Below the pieces are notes generated by a model. It did not search any database. It saw only the letters and a list, made by a program, of their open reading frames with translations, and was not told the origin of the DNA. DNA of 64,000 nucleotides from Pedobacter puniceum (lineage in GTDB: Bacteria; Bacteroidota; Bacteroidia; Sphingobacteriales; Sphingobacteriaceae): the NCBI RefSeq assembly GCF_009674685.1, contig NZ_WKJI01000002.1, positions 434,001 through 498,000 on the forward strand, read 5' to 3'. Positions 55,224 through 63,588 of this stretch are shown here, in pieces; the first letter of the stretch is position 1, and each line of letters begins with the position of its first letter. The position numbers and the translations under genes are program-made.

Positions 55224-55492
55224 TATTCAACCCTTTTAGGATTGGGGATTTATCCCTCATATGTGCTAATCCACAGACTAAACGCCTATGGTTAGGTGTA
55301 TTAAACCCTTTCAGGGTTTGCTCCTCTCTGCAGGTTGTGCATATGTGTCAATCCAAAGGATGCGCCTATGGTTATGAGTATTGAACCCTTTCAGGGTTAA
55401 GTTTTAAGGTGCTTTATAGTCACACAGGCTATGCAAATGTGTAATCCATGCAATGCACCTAAGGTTATGAATATTGAACCCCTTTCAGGCTT
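55224..55492. repeat. Three copies of a 59-bp interspersed repeat
   Basis: Units lie at 55259-55317, 55340-55398 and 55434-55492. Each runs C(A)ATATGTG...AATCC...CGCCTATGGTTATGAGTATT and ends in the palindrome AACCCTTTCAGGGTT or a variant. Spacers are 22 and 35 bp and unrelated. A partial end (TATTCAACCCTTTTAGG) precedes at 55223-55240. The last unit overlaps the thrC stop codon. The unequal spacing and unit length do not fit a CRISPR. Confidence 0.75.
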
Positions 55493-56795
55493 ATGATTGC
55501 GATAATAAATAATCTTTAAACTTTTGATAGTTATTATCCATTACAATTTGATGTTTGTCTTTATGATATAGCTCTTCAACTTGTGCAGGTATTTCATAAG
55601 GAATGTTCAATTCCTCAAAAACATCAGGGAATTTGCAAGGATGTGCCGTAGCCAAAACTACATAAGCATGCTTAGCTAACGGGTTTTTTGTCTTGGCCTC
55701 TTTTACTGCTAAATACCCCGTAGCCGTATGCGGACACATGATATAATTTTTATCCTGATAAACTTCTTTTATCGCTATTCTTATAGCCTCATCATCAAAA
55801 GCTACAGCATCAAACGCTGCTTCTAGTTTAGCTTTATCGTTATCAAACATATCTAGTATCCTTACAAAATTGCTAGGGTTACCAACATCCATAGCATTGG
55901 CTAAGGTTTGTACAGAAGGTTTTGCTGTATAAACACCAGTTTTTAAATACTGAGGAACAATATCATTACTATTGGTAGCTGCTATAAATTGCTTAACAGG
56001 TACACCCATTTTAGAAGCCAACATACCAGCCGCTATATTACCGAAGTTACCGCTAGGCGTAACAAAAGTAATATCCTCAAACTGTTGCTTTAAGCGAGCA
56101 TAAGTATTGGCATAGTAAAACATTTGAGGTATTAACCTGCTGATATTGATAGAATTTGCAGAGGTAAGATTAAACTTAGCATTCAACTCTTCATCATGAA
56201 AAGCTTGCTTTACCATCGCTTGGCAATCATCAAAAGTACCATCAATTTCTACAGCTTCTATATTATTGCCGTTGGTGGTTAACTGTAATTCTTGTATTAA
56301 ACTTACTTTCCCTTTAGGGTAAAGGATGGTAACTTTTATACCCGGTACATTTAAGAAACCTAAGGCTACTGCACCTCCCGTATCGCCAGAGGTAGCTACC
56401 AAAATCCTGATTTCTTTTTTCTCTTGCTTTAAAAAATGCGCCATGATACGACTCATGAAACGCCCTCCAAAATCTTTAAAGGCTAAAGACGGACCATGGA
56501 ATAACTCTAAAACAAAAACATCATCAGCTAAAGGATGTAAAGGAGCATCAAAATTTGCAGCATCATCTACAATAGCTTTTAAATCTTCGGCAGAAATATC
56601 ATCTTTCAATAAAGCATAAGCTAAATCGAAAGCAATCTCTGGTAAAGACTTTTTATCCCAACTAGCAATGATATTTTCATCTAAAACTGGGATGGTGGTA
56701 GGCATATATAAACCATTATCTGCCGGAAGGCTATTGAAAACGGCTGTCTTAAAATCAACCGATAAATGATGGTTTTTGGTACTGTATAGTTTCAT
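55491..56795 (-). CDS. thrC: Threonine synthase
   Basis: This 434-residue PLP enzyme converts O-phosphohomoserine to threonine. It has LFHGPSLAFKDFGGRFMSR with the PLP lysine, ATSGDTGGAVALGFL, VTPSGNFGNIAAG and CPHTATGYLAV. It is the last gene of thrA-thrB-thrC. The 81-bp gap before it (56796-56876) is filled with TTGGTTGGATGG/CTAACCAAC words that can pair with each other. Its 3' end runs into a 59-bp repeat unit. Confidence 0.97.
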   Translation of the reverse strand: MKLYSTKNHHLSVDFKTAVFNSLPADNGLYMPTTIPVLDENIIASWDKKSLPEIAFDLAYALLKDDISAEDLKAIVDDAANFDAPLHPLADDVFVLELFHGPSLAFKDFGGRFMSRIMAHFLKQEKKEIRILVATSGDTGGAVALGFLNVPGIKVTILYPKGKVSLIQELQLTTNGNNIEAVEIDGTFDDCQAMVKQAFHDEELNAKFNLTSANSINISRLIPQMFYYANTYARLKQQFEDITFVTPSGNFGNIAAGMLASKMGVPVKQFIAATNSNDIVPQYLKTGVYTAKPSVQTLANAMDVGNPSNFVRILDMFDNDKAKLEAAFDAVAFDDEAIRIAIKEVYQDKNYIMCPHTATGYLAVKEAKTKNPLAKHAYVVLATAHPCKFPDVFEELNIPYEIPAQVEELYHKDKHQIVMDNNYQKFKDYLLSQS

Positions 56796-56876
56796 TTCTT
56801 TAGTTGGTTGGATGGTTAGTTGGTTGGATGGTTAGTTAATTCCTAACAAACTAATACCTAACAAACTAACCAACTG
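56796..56876. repeat. thrB-thrC spacer of self-complementary words
   Basis: TTAGTTGGTTGGATGG words (56806-56837) are followed by CTAACAAACTAACCAAC (56842-56875), partly the reverse complement. In the operon mRNA this could form a hairpin between thrB and thrC. Confidence 0.55.
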
Positions 56877-57809
56877 CTATAGTATAACTGGTCCGTTTTT
56901 ATTAATTTCTGATAAATATATGTTGCTGGCGATACCTTTGTCTAACAACACTTGTTGCAAGGTTAATAATACCCTTTGTGCGTCATCCGGCGAACGGAAT
57001 AAAGAAAATACAGTTGGCCCTGATCCTGAAATACCAAAACCCAAAGCACCGTGGTGCATAGCTATTTCCTTCATTTTATAAAACTCTGGTATCAGCATAG
57101 AGCGTATAGGCTCTACAATAACATCTTGCATACAACGTCCAAGTAAATCGTAATCTCCTTGGTATAGTGCACTTATTAGGCCAGCAATATTTCCCCATTG
57201 GGTAACTGCATCTTTTAACAATACTTTAGAACGTATAATTTGTCTGGCATCTCTGGTAGGTACATCTACATGCGGATACAATAAAGCGCAATATAAATTT
57301 GGCACCGGTAAAGCTATCACCTCTAAAGGCTCGTAACTTTTAATAAGGGTAAAACCACCAAATAAAGCAGGTGCAACATTATCGGCATGCCCATGACCAC
57401 AAGCTAAAGCCTCACCTTCCATAGCGAAAGGCAATAATTCTTCTTTACTTAAAGGTCTGTCTAATAATTCGTTAATAGCAAATATACCCGCTACAGAACT
57501 AGCCGCACTAGAACCTAAGCCACTACCTAAAGGCATTTTTTTCTTTAGTTTTAGCTTAACGCCGATGTCTTCACGACCAAGTTGTTTTAATATGCTTTTA
57601 ACACCTGCAGCTACCGTATTACGGTCGGCATCGAGAGGTAATTTACCACCATCGCCTTCTATAGAGCTTATGACAACGCCCGGTTTATCGCATAGTTCCA
57701 TGATGAGCTCATCGCCAGGTTCATTAACAGCGAAGCCCAAAATATCAAAACCACATACCACATTAGCAACAGTAGCTGGGGCAAATACTTTTATTGATTT
57801 ACTGCTCAT
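56877..57809 (-). CDS. thrB: Homoserine kinase
   Basis: This 310-residue GHMP kinase phosphorylates homoserine. It shows IKVFAPATVANVVCGFDILG, the ATP loop KKMPLGSGLGSSAASSV and GFGISGSGPTVFSLF near the C-terminus. Its ATG overlaps the thrA stop by one base (TAATG), so translation is coupled. Family length is normal. Confidence 0.97.
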   Translation of the reverse strand: MSSKSIKVFAPATVANVVCGFDILGFAVNEPGDELIMELCDKPGVVISSIEGDGGKLPLDADRNTVAAGVKSILKQLGREDIGVKLKLKKKMPLGSGLGSSAASSVAGIFAINELLDRPLSKEELLPFAMEGEALACGHGHADNVAPALFGGFTLIKSYEPLEVIALPVPNLYCALLYPHVDVPTRDARQIIRSKVLLKDAVTQWGNIAGLISALYQGDYDLLGRCMQDVIVEPIRSMLIPEFYKMKEIAMHHGALGFGISGSGPTVFSLFRSPDDAQRVLLTLQQVLLDKGIASNIYLSEINKNGPVIL

Positions 57810-60262
57810 TACTGGTTAGCTCCTACTTTAACTAAATCGGCAAATACACCAGCAGCGGTAACCGCAGCACCAGCACCAGGACCTTTTACTACCATTTGTG
57901 TTTCACAATACCTCTCGGTAGTGAAAGCTATAATGTTATCGCTACCAGATAAAGCATAGAAAGGATGATCCATACCTACTGCTTGCAGGCTAATGCTTGC
58001 TTTACCATTTTCTAACTTACCAATGTAACGTAAAACTTTACCTTGTTTTTCAGCATCTTTTTTAAGCTGTTCAAAATAATCGTTAGAAGCTTTTAGCTCT
58101 TCATAAAAAGCCTCAACAGTTGGTGCTTTAGCACAATTTTCTGGTAAAATAGCACCTAACTCTACATCAGCCGCTTCCATTGGTAAACCGCTATTTCTGG
58201 CTAAGATTAATATTTTACGCATAAAATCAATCCCACCTAAATCATCACGAGGATCTGGCTCTGTATAACCTTTTTCTTGTGCTTGCTTAACCACATCGTG
58301 GAAAGTAACATCACCTTTAAAATTATTAAAAATGAAAGAGATGGTACCAGAAAGAATAGCTTCTATCTTGGTAATTTTATCGCCACTGATGATTAAATCA
58401 TGCAAAGTAGTGATGATAGGTAAACCAGCACCTACGTTAGTTTCGTACAAGAAATCTACACCATACTTCTTAGCTGTACTTCTTAAATCTGCAAACTGCT
58501 TGTAATCGCTAGAATTAGCAATTTTATTACAAGTAACCACGGAGATATTCGACTTAAAAATATCTTTATACATGGTACTTGGAATTGGGCTTGCAGTATT
58601 ATCTATAAACACACAATTTGGCAGATTTAAGCTCTTCATCTCACTCACAAATTTATTTAAATCTGCAGGTTCGGTTGATTCATTTAAACTTTGTTGCCAA
58701 TTAGCTAAATCTATACCGGCTGGTTCTATCAACATTTTTTTAGTGTTGGTTAAACCGATGATTTTGATATTGATGAGATTATTTTCTACTAAATAAGCAT
58801 GATGAGCATTAATCTGTGAAAGCAATTCTTTACTGATATTACCCACCCCAACAATAAACACGTTTAAGTTCTTTTGCAATTGCGCAAAAAATGCATCGTG
58901 TACAGTATTTAAAGCTTTTGTTAAATCAGAATTATAGATAATAACGGAGATATTGTATTCTGATGAACCTTGCGCTATAGCAACCACATTTACACCATTT
59001 CTACCTAAAGCATGGAAAAGTTTACCAGCAATACCTGGTGTTTTCTTCATGTTCTCGCCTACGATAGCTAAAACAGATAAATCATGCTCTATGGTGATAG
59101 GCTCTAATTTTCCGGCTTGTAGCTCTAACTCAAACTCTTGCTGTATTAAAGCTTGTGCTTTCTTAGCATCCTCTGGGTTTACCGCAAAAGTGATAGAGTG
59201 CTCTGAAGATGATTGCGTAATTAGAACTACGTTTACCTGCTCTCTAGAAAGTAAAGAGAATAACCTGCCACTAAAACCAGCTTTACCAACCATGCCACTA
59301 CCTTGCAAATTGATAATGCTGATATGGTCTACAGAAGAAATTCCTCTGATAACGGTTGATGATGGCTTGATATCATGTTTGATGAAAGTTCCAGGGAAAC
59401 TAGCATCAAAAGTATTTTTAATAACAATAGGAATTTTCTTTAAGAAAGCCGGAATCATGGTAGGCGGGTAAATCACTTTTGCCCCAAAGAAAGAAAGCTC
59501 CATAGCCTCGGTATAAGAAAGCTCTTCTAAAGAAAATGCTTTTTTAACCCTTCTTGGGTCGGCAGTCATCATGCCATTAACATCTGTCCAGATTTCTATT
59601 TGCGATACATTTAAAGCCGCACCAATGATGGCAGAAGTATAATCGCTACCACCACGTCCAAGAGTTGTTACCCTGTTTTGGTCATCGCTAGCTATAAAAC
59701 CAGTAGCAACAATTAAACTATCTTTATGATGTTCAAAGTAGTTCTTGATCAAGAAATTACTTTGCTCAAAATCTACACGGGCATTACCAAAAGTGCTATC
59801 AGTTTTAATAATTTCTGTAGTGTTTAGGTAATCAGCACCTTCATGTATGGTTTTTAAGATTCTAGAAATCATGAAAGCAGAGCATTGCTCGCCATAGCTT
59901 AAAATAGCATCACGAGTTTTAGGGCTTAGCTCTTGTAAGGCTGTAACACCTTGCATTAAATCTTCCAGCTCCTGAAAAAATAATTTCAATTTGGTTAAAA
60001 CCTGATTTTGTTGTTGCACAGGAATCAACGCTTTTACCACTTCAAAGTGTCTTTTTTCTATATCAGCCAAAGCTTCAGAAAAATCAATTCCTTTTATAGC
60101 GTTCTCTGCCGTCGTGATTAATTGGTTGGTAACACCTCCCATAGCAGAAACAACAATGACCATTTGTTCTTGCTTATCAAGGTTAGTTTTAACCACATCT
60201 ATCAACGCTTTTAAAGCATCTACAGACCCAACAGAAGTACCTCCGAATTTTAAAATTTTCAT
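57809..60262 (-). CDS. thrA: Bifunctional aspartokinase/homoserine dehydrogenase
   Basis: The 817-residue fusion carries out the first and third steps from aspartate to threonine. The aspartokinase half starts MKILKFGGTSVGSVDALKAL and has TLGRGGSDYTSAIIGAAL. Two ACT regulatory segments follow (about 315-460, LQGSGMVGKAGFSGRLF and IVGENMKKTPGIAGKLF). The homoserine dehydrogenase half has VGVGNISKELLSQI (NAD site), VVTCNKIANS, NVGAGLPIITTLHDL and EPDPRDDLGGIDFMRK. It is first in thrABC and preceded by an attenuator with leader peptide and terminator. Confidence 0.97.
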   Translation of the reverse strand: MKILKFGGTSVGSVDALKALIDVVKTNLDKQEQMVIVVSAMGGVTNQLITTAENAIKGIDFSEALADIEKRHFEVVKALIPVQQQNQVLTKLKLFFQELEDLMQGVTALQELSPKTRDAILSYGEQCSAFMISRILKTIHEGADYLNTTEIIKTDSTFGNARVDFEQSNFLIKNYFEHHKDSLIVATGFIASDDQNRVTTLGRGGSDYTSAIIGAALNVSQIEIWTDVNGMMTADPRRVKKAFSLEELSYTEAMELSFFGAKVIYPPTMIPAFLKKIPIVIKNTFDASFPGTFIKHDIKPSSTVIRGISSVDHISIINLQGSGMVGKAGFSGRLFSLLSREQVNVVLITQSSSEHSITFAVNPEDAKKAQALIQQEFELELQAGKLEPITIEHDLSVLAIVGENMKKTPGIAGKLFHALGRNGVNVVAIAQGSSEYNISVIIYNSDLTKALNTVHDAFFAQLQKNLNVFIVGVGNISKELLSQINAHHAYLVENNLINIKIIGLTNTKKMLIEPAGIDLANWQQSLNESTEPADLNKFVSEMKSLNLPNCVFIDNTASPIPSTMYKDIFKSNISVVTCNKIANSSDYKQFADLRSTAKKYGVDFLYETNVGAGLPIITTLHDLIISGDKITKIEAILSGTISFIFNNFKGDVTFHDVVKQAQEKGYTEPDPRDDLGGIDFMRKILILARNSGLPMEAADVELGAILPENCAKAPTVEAFYEELKASNDYFEQLKKDAEKQGKVLRYIGKLENGKASISLQAVGMDHPFYALSGSDNIIAFTTERYCETQMVVKGPGAGAAVTAAGVFADLVKVGANQ

Positions 60263-60324
60263 TTTCTTTCTACAGCTAAAAATCTTTTACTGTCAATGCA
60301 GCTTTGGATTTGATATTAAAATTT

Positions 60325-60361
60325 AAAAAAAAGCGCCTTCCGTTTTGTCGGAAGGCGCTTT
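60325..60361 (-). terminator. Attenuator terminator in thrA leader
   Basis: On the minus strand a 13-bp GC-rich perfect stem (AAAGCGCCTTCCG / CGGAAGGCGCTTT) with a 6-nt loop is followed by five more T. It lies between the leader peptide and thrA (62 nt before the thrA ATG). GGAAGG at 60388-60393, right after the leader stop codon, can pair with CCTTCC of the stem and would act as an antiterminator. Confidence 0.88.
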
Positions 60362-60394
60362 GTATGTTTTATATAAGCCTATAATTACCTTCCT

Positions 60395-60448
60395 CTATGC
60401 GCAGAGCGTCATGGTGTAAGTAATTGTAGTTGTATAGTTATTGTTCAC
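60395..60448 (-). CDS. thrL: Threonine operon leader peptide
   Basis: A 17-residue frame starting GTG reads MNNNYTTTITYTMTLCA and stops at TAG. Six codons are Thr, plus one Ile and one Met, all aspartate-family products. It lies directly after a consensus promoter and before a terminator upstream of thrA. This is the layout of ribosome-mediated attenuation: stalling at Thr codons would free GGAAGG to break the terminator, while a ribosome at the stop codon would cover it. In-frame TAA upstream leaves GTG as the only start. Not homologous in sequence to E. coli ThrL, but the same in design. Confidence 0.8.
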   Translation of the reverse strand: MNNNYTTTITYTMTLCA

Positions 60449-60465
60449 GTTTTTAAATTATGTGC

Positions 60466-60496
60466 CAAATCTAAGCTTTCATTTTTTAAATACAAA
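60466..60496 (-). promoter_or_regulatory. Promoter of thrLABC (Bacteroidota consensus)
   Basis: On the minus strand TTTG (60496-60493), a 19-nt spacer and TAGATTTG (60473-60466) match TTTG-N19-TANNTTTG perfectly. Transcription would begin about 60456-60460, some 10 nt before the leader GTG. Confidence 0.8.
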
Positions 60497-60551
60497 CATT
60501 TTTCACAGAAAATAGGAAATTCATTTAGCCTATAATTATCTTTACAACGGT

Positions 60552-61472
60552 ATGCAGGGATTAGTTATTAAATCAACAGGAAGCTGGTACACTGTTTTAG
60601 GTGAAAATCAGCACAAATATGAATGCAGGATAAAAGGCAAACTCAGAATGAAAGGTCTGGTAAGCACCAATCCTGTTGCTGTTGGAGATTTTGTTGATTT
60701 TGAACTAGAACCTGAGCAAGAAACGGCCGTAATTAGCAAAGTTCATGACCGTAAGAATTATATCATCAGAAAATCTATCAACCTATCTAAACAAGTACAA
60801 ATTATTGCTGCTAATTTAGATCAGGCTTGTTTGGTGGTAACTTTGGCTTCTCCAAGAACTTCTTTAGGTTTTATAGACCGCTTTTTGGTTACTGCTGAGG
60901 CTTATGGAATTCCTGCTATTTTGATCTTTAATAAGCTAGATTTATTTAGCGATGAAGGCCTAGAAATCCTCGCCAATTATATGGAATTGTATGAAGGTAT
61001 AGGCTATAAATGTTATGCGGTATCTGCCATAGAAGGCACTCATGTGAATACCATTAAAGAATTGCTGAAAGATAAGACTAGCTTATTTTCGGGTCATTCT
61101 GGCGTTGGAAAATCAAGCTTAATCAATCAGATCATACCTGGTATTGCTTTAAGAACTGGCGAAATTTCTGATTGGAGTGATATGGGAAAACACACCACTA
61201 CCTTTGCAGAAATGTTTGAATTGCCTTTCGGCGGAAAATTAATTGATACTCCAGGAATAAGAGAATTAGGCATTGCCGATATAGAACCAGAGGAGCTTGC
61301 TCATTTCTTTCCAGAGATGCGAAGCCGTATGCATGGCTGCAAATTTCATAACTGCGTACACATTAACGAACCCGGTTGCGCTATTTTAAAAGCCTTAGAC
61401 GAAGGAGACATTCAACCCACTAGATATGATAGCTATTTGAGTATATATCATAAAAACGATACGAGGGCGTAA
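60552..61472 (+). CDS. rsgA: Ribosome small subunit-dependent GTPase A
   Basis: This 306-residue circularly permuted GTPase is used in 30S subunit maturation. It has an N-terminal OB fold (GSWYTVLGENQHKYECRIKG), the G4 motif FNKLDLF before G1 SGHSGVGKSSLINQ, G3 DTPGIRELG, and a C-terminal zinc site (MHGCKFHNCVHINEPGCAI). It is divergent from the thr operon and 71 bp upstream of dtd. Confidence 0.96.
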   Translation: MQGLVIKSTGSWYTVLGENQHKYECRIKGKLRMKGLVSTNPVAVGDFVDFELEPEQETAVISKVHDRKNYIIRKSINLSKQVQIIAANLDQACLVVTLASPRTSLGFIDRFLVTAEAYGIPAILIFNKLDLFSDEGLEILANYMELYEGIGYKCYAVSAIEGTHVNTIKELLKDKTSLFSGHSGVGKSSLINQIIPGIALRTGEISDWSDMGKHTTTFAEMFELPFGGKLIDTPGIRELGIADIEPEELAHFFPEMRSRMHGCKFHNCVHINEPGCAILKALDEGDIQPTRYDSYLSIYHKNDTRA

Positions 61473-61543
61473 ACTGGATTATAGTCTATTGCCCATGGAC
61501 TATTAACCATCAACCATGGACTATTAACCATCAACAAAAAAAT
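61473..61543. repeat. Short direct repeats between rsgA and dtd
   Basis: The words CCATGGACTATTAACCATCAA occur in slightly varied form about 2.5 times in 61490-61537. Another example of word-limited intergenic tracts. Confidence 0.6.
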
Positions 61544-62002
61544 ATGAGAGCCGTTATCCAAAGAGTAAGTCAAGCATCATGCACTGTAAATGGAGAAATT
61601 ACAGGTAAAATAAACACCGGATTTTTGGTTTTATTGGGCATTGAGGAGGCCGATACTCTAGAAGATTTAATTTGGCTGGCACAAAAAATTGTGAACATGC
61701 GCATTTTTAATGATGAAAATGGCTTAATGAATAAATCTTTAGCTGATGTTGATGGACGTATTTTATTAATATCTCAGTTTACACTCTTCGCACAAACAAA
61801 AAAGGGAAACCGTCCTTCTTTTATCAAAGCTGCCAAACCTGCCCAGGCTATTCCGCTTTATGAAAAAATGATTGCAGAGCTAGCTCAATTAAGCAAGACC
61901 AAAATAGAAACCGGCATTTTTGGTGCCGATATGAAAATAGAACTCTTAAATGATGGTCCGGTTACCATCATGATGGATACTAAGGATAAAGACAGGCATT
62001 AG
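61544..62002 (+). CDS. dtd: D-aminoacyl-tRNA deacylase
   Basis: The 152-residue enzyme removes D-amino acids (and glycine) from mischarged tRNAs. It begins MRAVIQRVSQASCTVNGEIT and has ISQFTLFAQTKKGNRPSF (the SQFTL motif) and the cross-subunit Gly-cisPro motif in NDGPVTIMMD. Full length. It converges with the DUF6705-like gene, with 18 bp between stops. Confidence 0.96.
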   Translation: MRAVIQRVSQASCTVNGEITGKINTGFLVLLGIEEADTLEDLIWLAQKIVNMRIFNDENGLMNKSLADVDGRILLISQFTLFAQTKKGNRPSFIKAAKPAQAIPLYEKMIAELAQLSKTKIETGIFGADMKIELLNDGPVTIMMDTKDKDRH

Positions 62003-62020
62003 CCTTCTAAAAGCCTTCAA

Positions 62021-62605
62021 TTATTGCTTTACTAACTGAATTCTTTTAGGTAAAATAGGAACATAAGTTTCAAAGTTTGGACATTTCCCTTCAACATAGA
62101 TATCTTGTGTTCTATAAAAATTAAAAGTCATATTTGTTAAAGTAGTATTATTAACAGATATATAAACCTCACCTCCATCCATACAATAAGTATCATTTTT
62201 ATTCTCGAAATGCATCACATAACTGCCATTAATCGGATAAGAACCTTCAAGCCATGTTTCTTCATCATCTGAAATATTTAAAGTATTATACAAAATGGCA
62301 CCTGTTACTTGGTCTTTAATTAGTAATCTACCTGCCAACAGATCTATCTTAAATCCGTCTGCACTAGATGGTAAATGCAAAAACTTGTTTAAATGCAGTT
62401 CAATTATTTTACCATCTGCCGTACCCTTCCAAATACCTACAAATTTGGGAAGTATGTTATTAACATCTTTAACGTAAGTAACATCTTCTGGTATACCATC
62501 TGGAGTTCCTAAATATGCTTCTGCTTGTTCTAAGGAAATGATAACTTGCGCTTGTACAGTTAAACTAATTAATATTATTAGTATACTTAAATATATTCTT
62601 TTCAT
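62021..62605 (-). CDS. Secreted protein resembling DUF6705
   Basis: The 194-residue exported protein has signal KRIYLSILIILISLTVQAQ. YVKDVNNILPKFVGIWKGTADGKIIELHL and NTTLTNMTFNFYRTQDIYVEG recall the Bacteroidota family DUF6705 (function unknown). The frame opens at 62638, but the ATG at 62605 begins the signal peptide and is preferred. It follows the larger secreted gene by about 23 bp on the same strand; the two probably belong together. Confidence 0.7.
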   Translation of the reverse strand: MKRIYLSILIILISLTVQAQVIISLEQAEAYLGTPDGIPEDVTYVKDVNNILPKFVGIWKGTADGKIIELHLNKFLHLPSSADGFKIDLLAGRLLIKDQVTGAILYNTLNISDDEETWLEGSYPINGSYVMHFENKNDTYCMDGGEVYISVNNTTLTNMTFNFYRTQDIYVEGKCPNFETYVPILPKRIQLVKQ

Positions 62606-62628
62606 TTTATTTAGATTAAAAATTTCAA

Positions 62629-63588
62629 TTATGGACAAGGGTTGGTAAATACTGTAATTTTACCATTAGAATTTAGTATTAAAGATTTTTCCTCTATGAT
62701 ACCGTTACTTTTTGCTTTAAAGAGCTTAACACCATTTAAATTCATCTCTTCATTAACAAATCTTAAAAATTTCTTTTCATCATTACCATCTTCTTTTTTA
62801 TAAAATTCCACATATTTATTTCTCCATTCTGGAGTATCAAAACCAGTTTTTATATCAAAATGACTACCAGTAAACATTATAGTATAGTTTCCATTGCTAC
62901 TTACCATATTAACATAATATTTTGAATAGTCACCGCTACTAATATTAGCTTGAATTAATAACATAAGGGCATTAACATCAGCAGGTGAAAACATTTTAAT
63001 AGGTTTTCTTATTTCAACAATACCATTATTTACAGTACTTACTAATTCATAATCATCCAAATGATTATGTGTGAATCCTATCGTTTCAGTATCAATATTA
63101 ATCTTTAGATTATCGCTATTTGATGTAGAATTTCCTGATATCAAAGAATTGAATGTTCCTAATCGAGATTCTGCATAACCTGTTTCATGAGTTAAATTGG
63201 TCTTATTTTTCAACTCATTAACTATAGCTCTAAATTCCATATCTTGCTCATGCAAAGCTACTTGAGCACAAGGATCATAAGTTACACACGGTAATAAACC
63301 AGTTGTTCCACCAACACAACCACAACCTTGTATAAAATATGCTGAGCCCCCTGGTACATTTGCACAGTCTAAAGGGTCTGGTGAAGGAGGTGGATCTTCA
63401 TAAATGACGCAATCATAATATTCGTCTATGTGTATAAGACTCCAACTTACATATCCAGAGTATATTGTTTGATTACACCAAGAATCATAGTCAACAAGAT
63501 CGCTATCTAGTGGTTGAGAACAATACAGAGATCTTCCTGTCTCAAAATAACCGTTCTCTAACATCCCCCATGATGCTGTCCATACCAA
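62629..63588 (-). CDS. C-terminal part of a secreted protein, JAB/MPN-like motif, probably frameshifted from 63558-64000
   Basis: This 319-codon frame has no convincing start; only TTG at 63588 or an internal ATG at 63564. It carries a Pro/Cys-rich stretch (CVIYEDPPPSPDPLDCANVP, GCGCVGGTTGLLPC). A domain follows with G-F-T-H-N-H (about 172-177) and M-F-S-P-A-D-V (about 200), an H-x-H...S-x-x-D pattern like that of JAMM/MPN metalloproteases but with a longer gap. It overlaps the previous frame by 31 nt. Adding one G to the five-G run at 63563-63567 on the minus strand would join both frames. Confidence 0.6.
   Translation of the reverse strand: MVWTASWGMLENGYFETGRSLYCSQPLDSDLVDYDSWCNQTIYSGYVSWSLIHIDEYYDCVIYEDPPPSPDPLDCANVPGGSAYFIQGCGCVGGTTGLLPCVTYDPCAQVALHEQDMEFRAIVNELKNKTNLTHETGYAESRLGTFNSLISGNSTSNSDNLKINIDTETIGFTHNHLDDYELVSTVNNGIVEIRKPIKMFSPADVNALMLLIQANISSGDYSKYYVNMVSSNGNYTIMFTGSHFDIKTGFDTPEWRNKYVEFYKKEDGNDEKKFLRFVNEEMNLNGVKLFKAKSNGIIEEKSLILNSNGKITVFTNPCP

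Noticed and set aside
55259-55492. CRISPR-like look of repeat-spacer-repeat units
   Set aside because: Units are 59 bp, diverged, only three, with spacers of unequal length (22 and 35 bp), and no cas gene is in the window.
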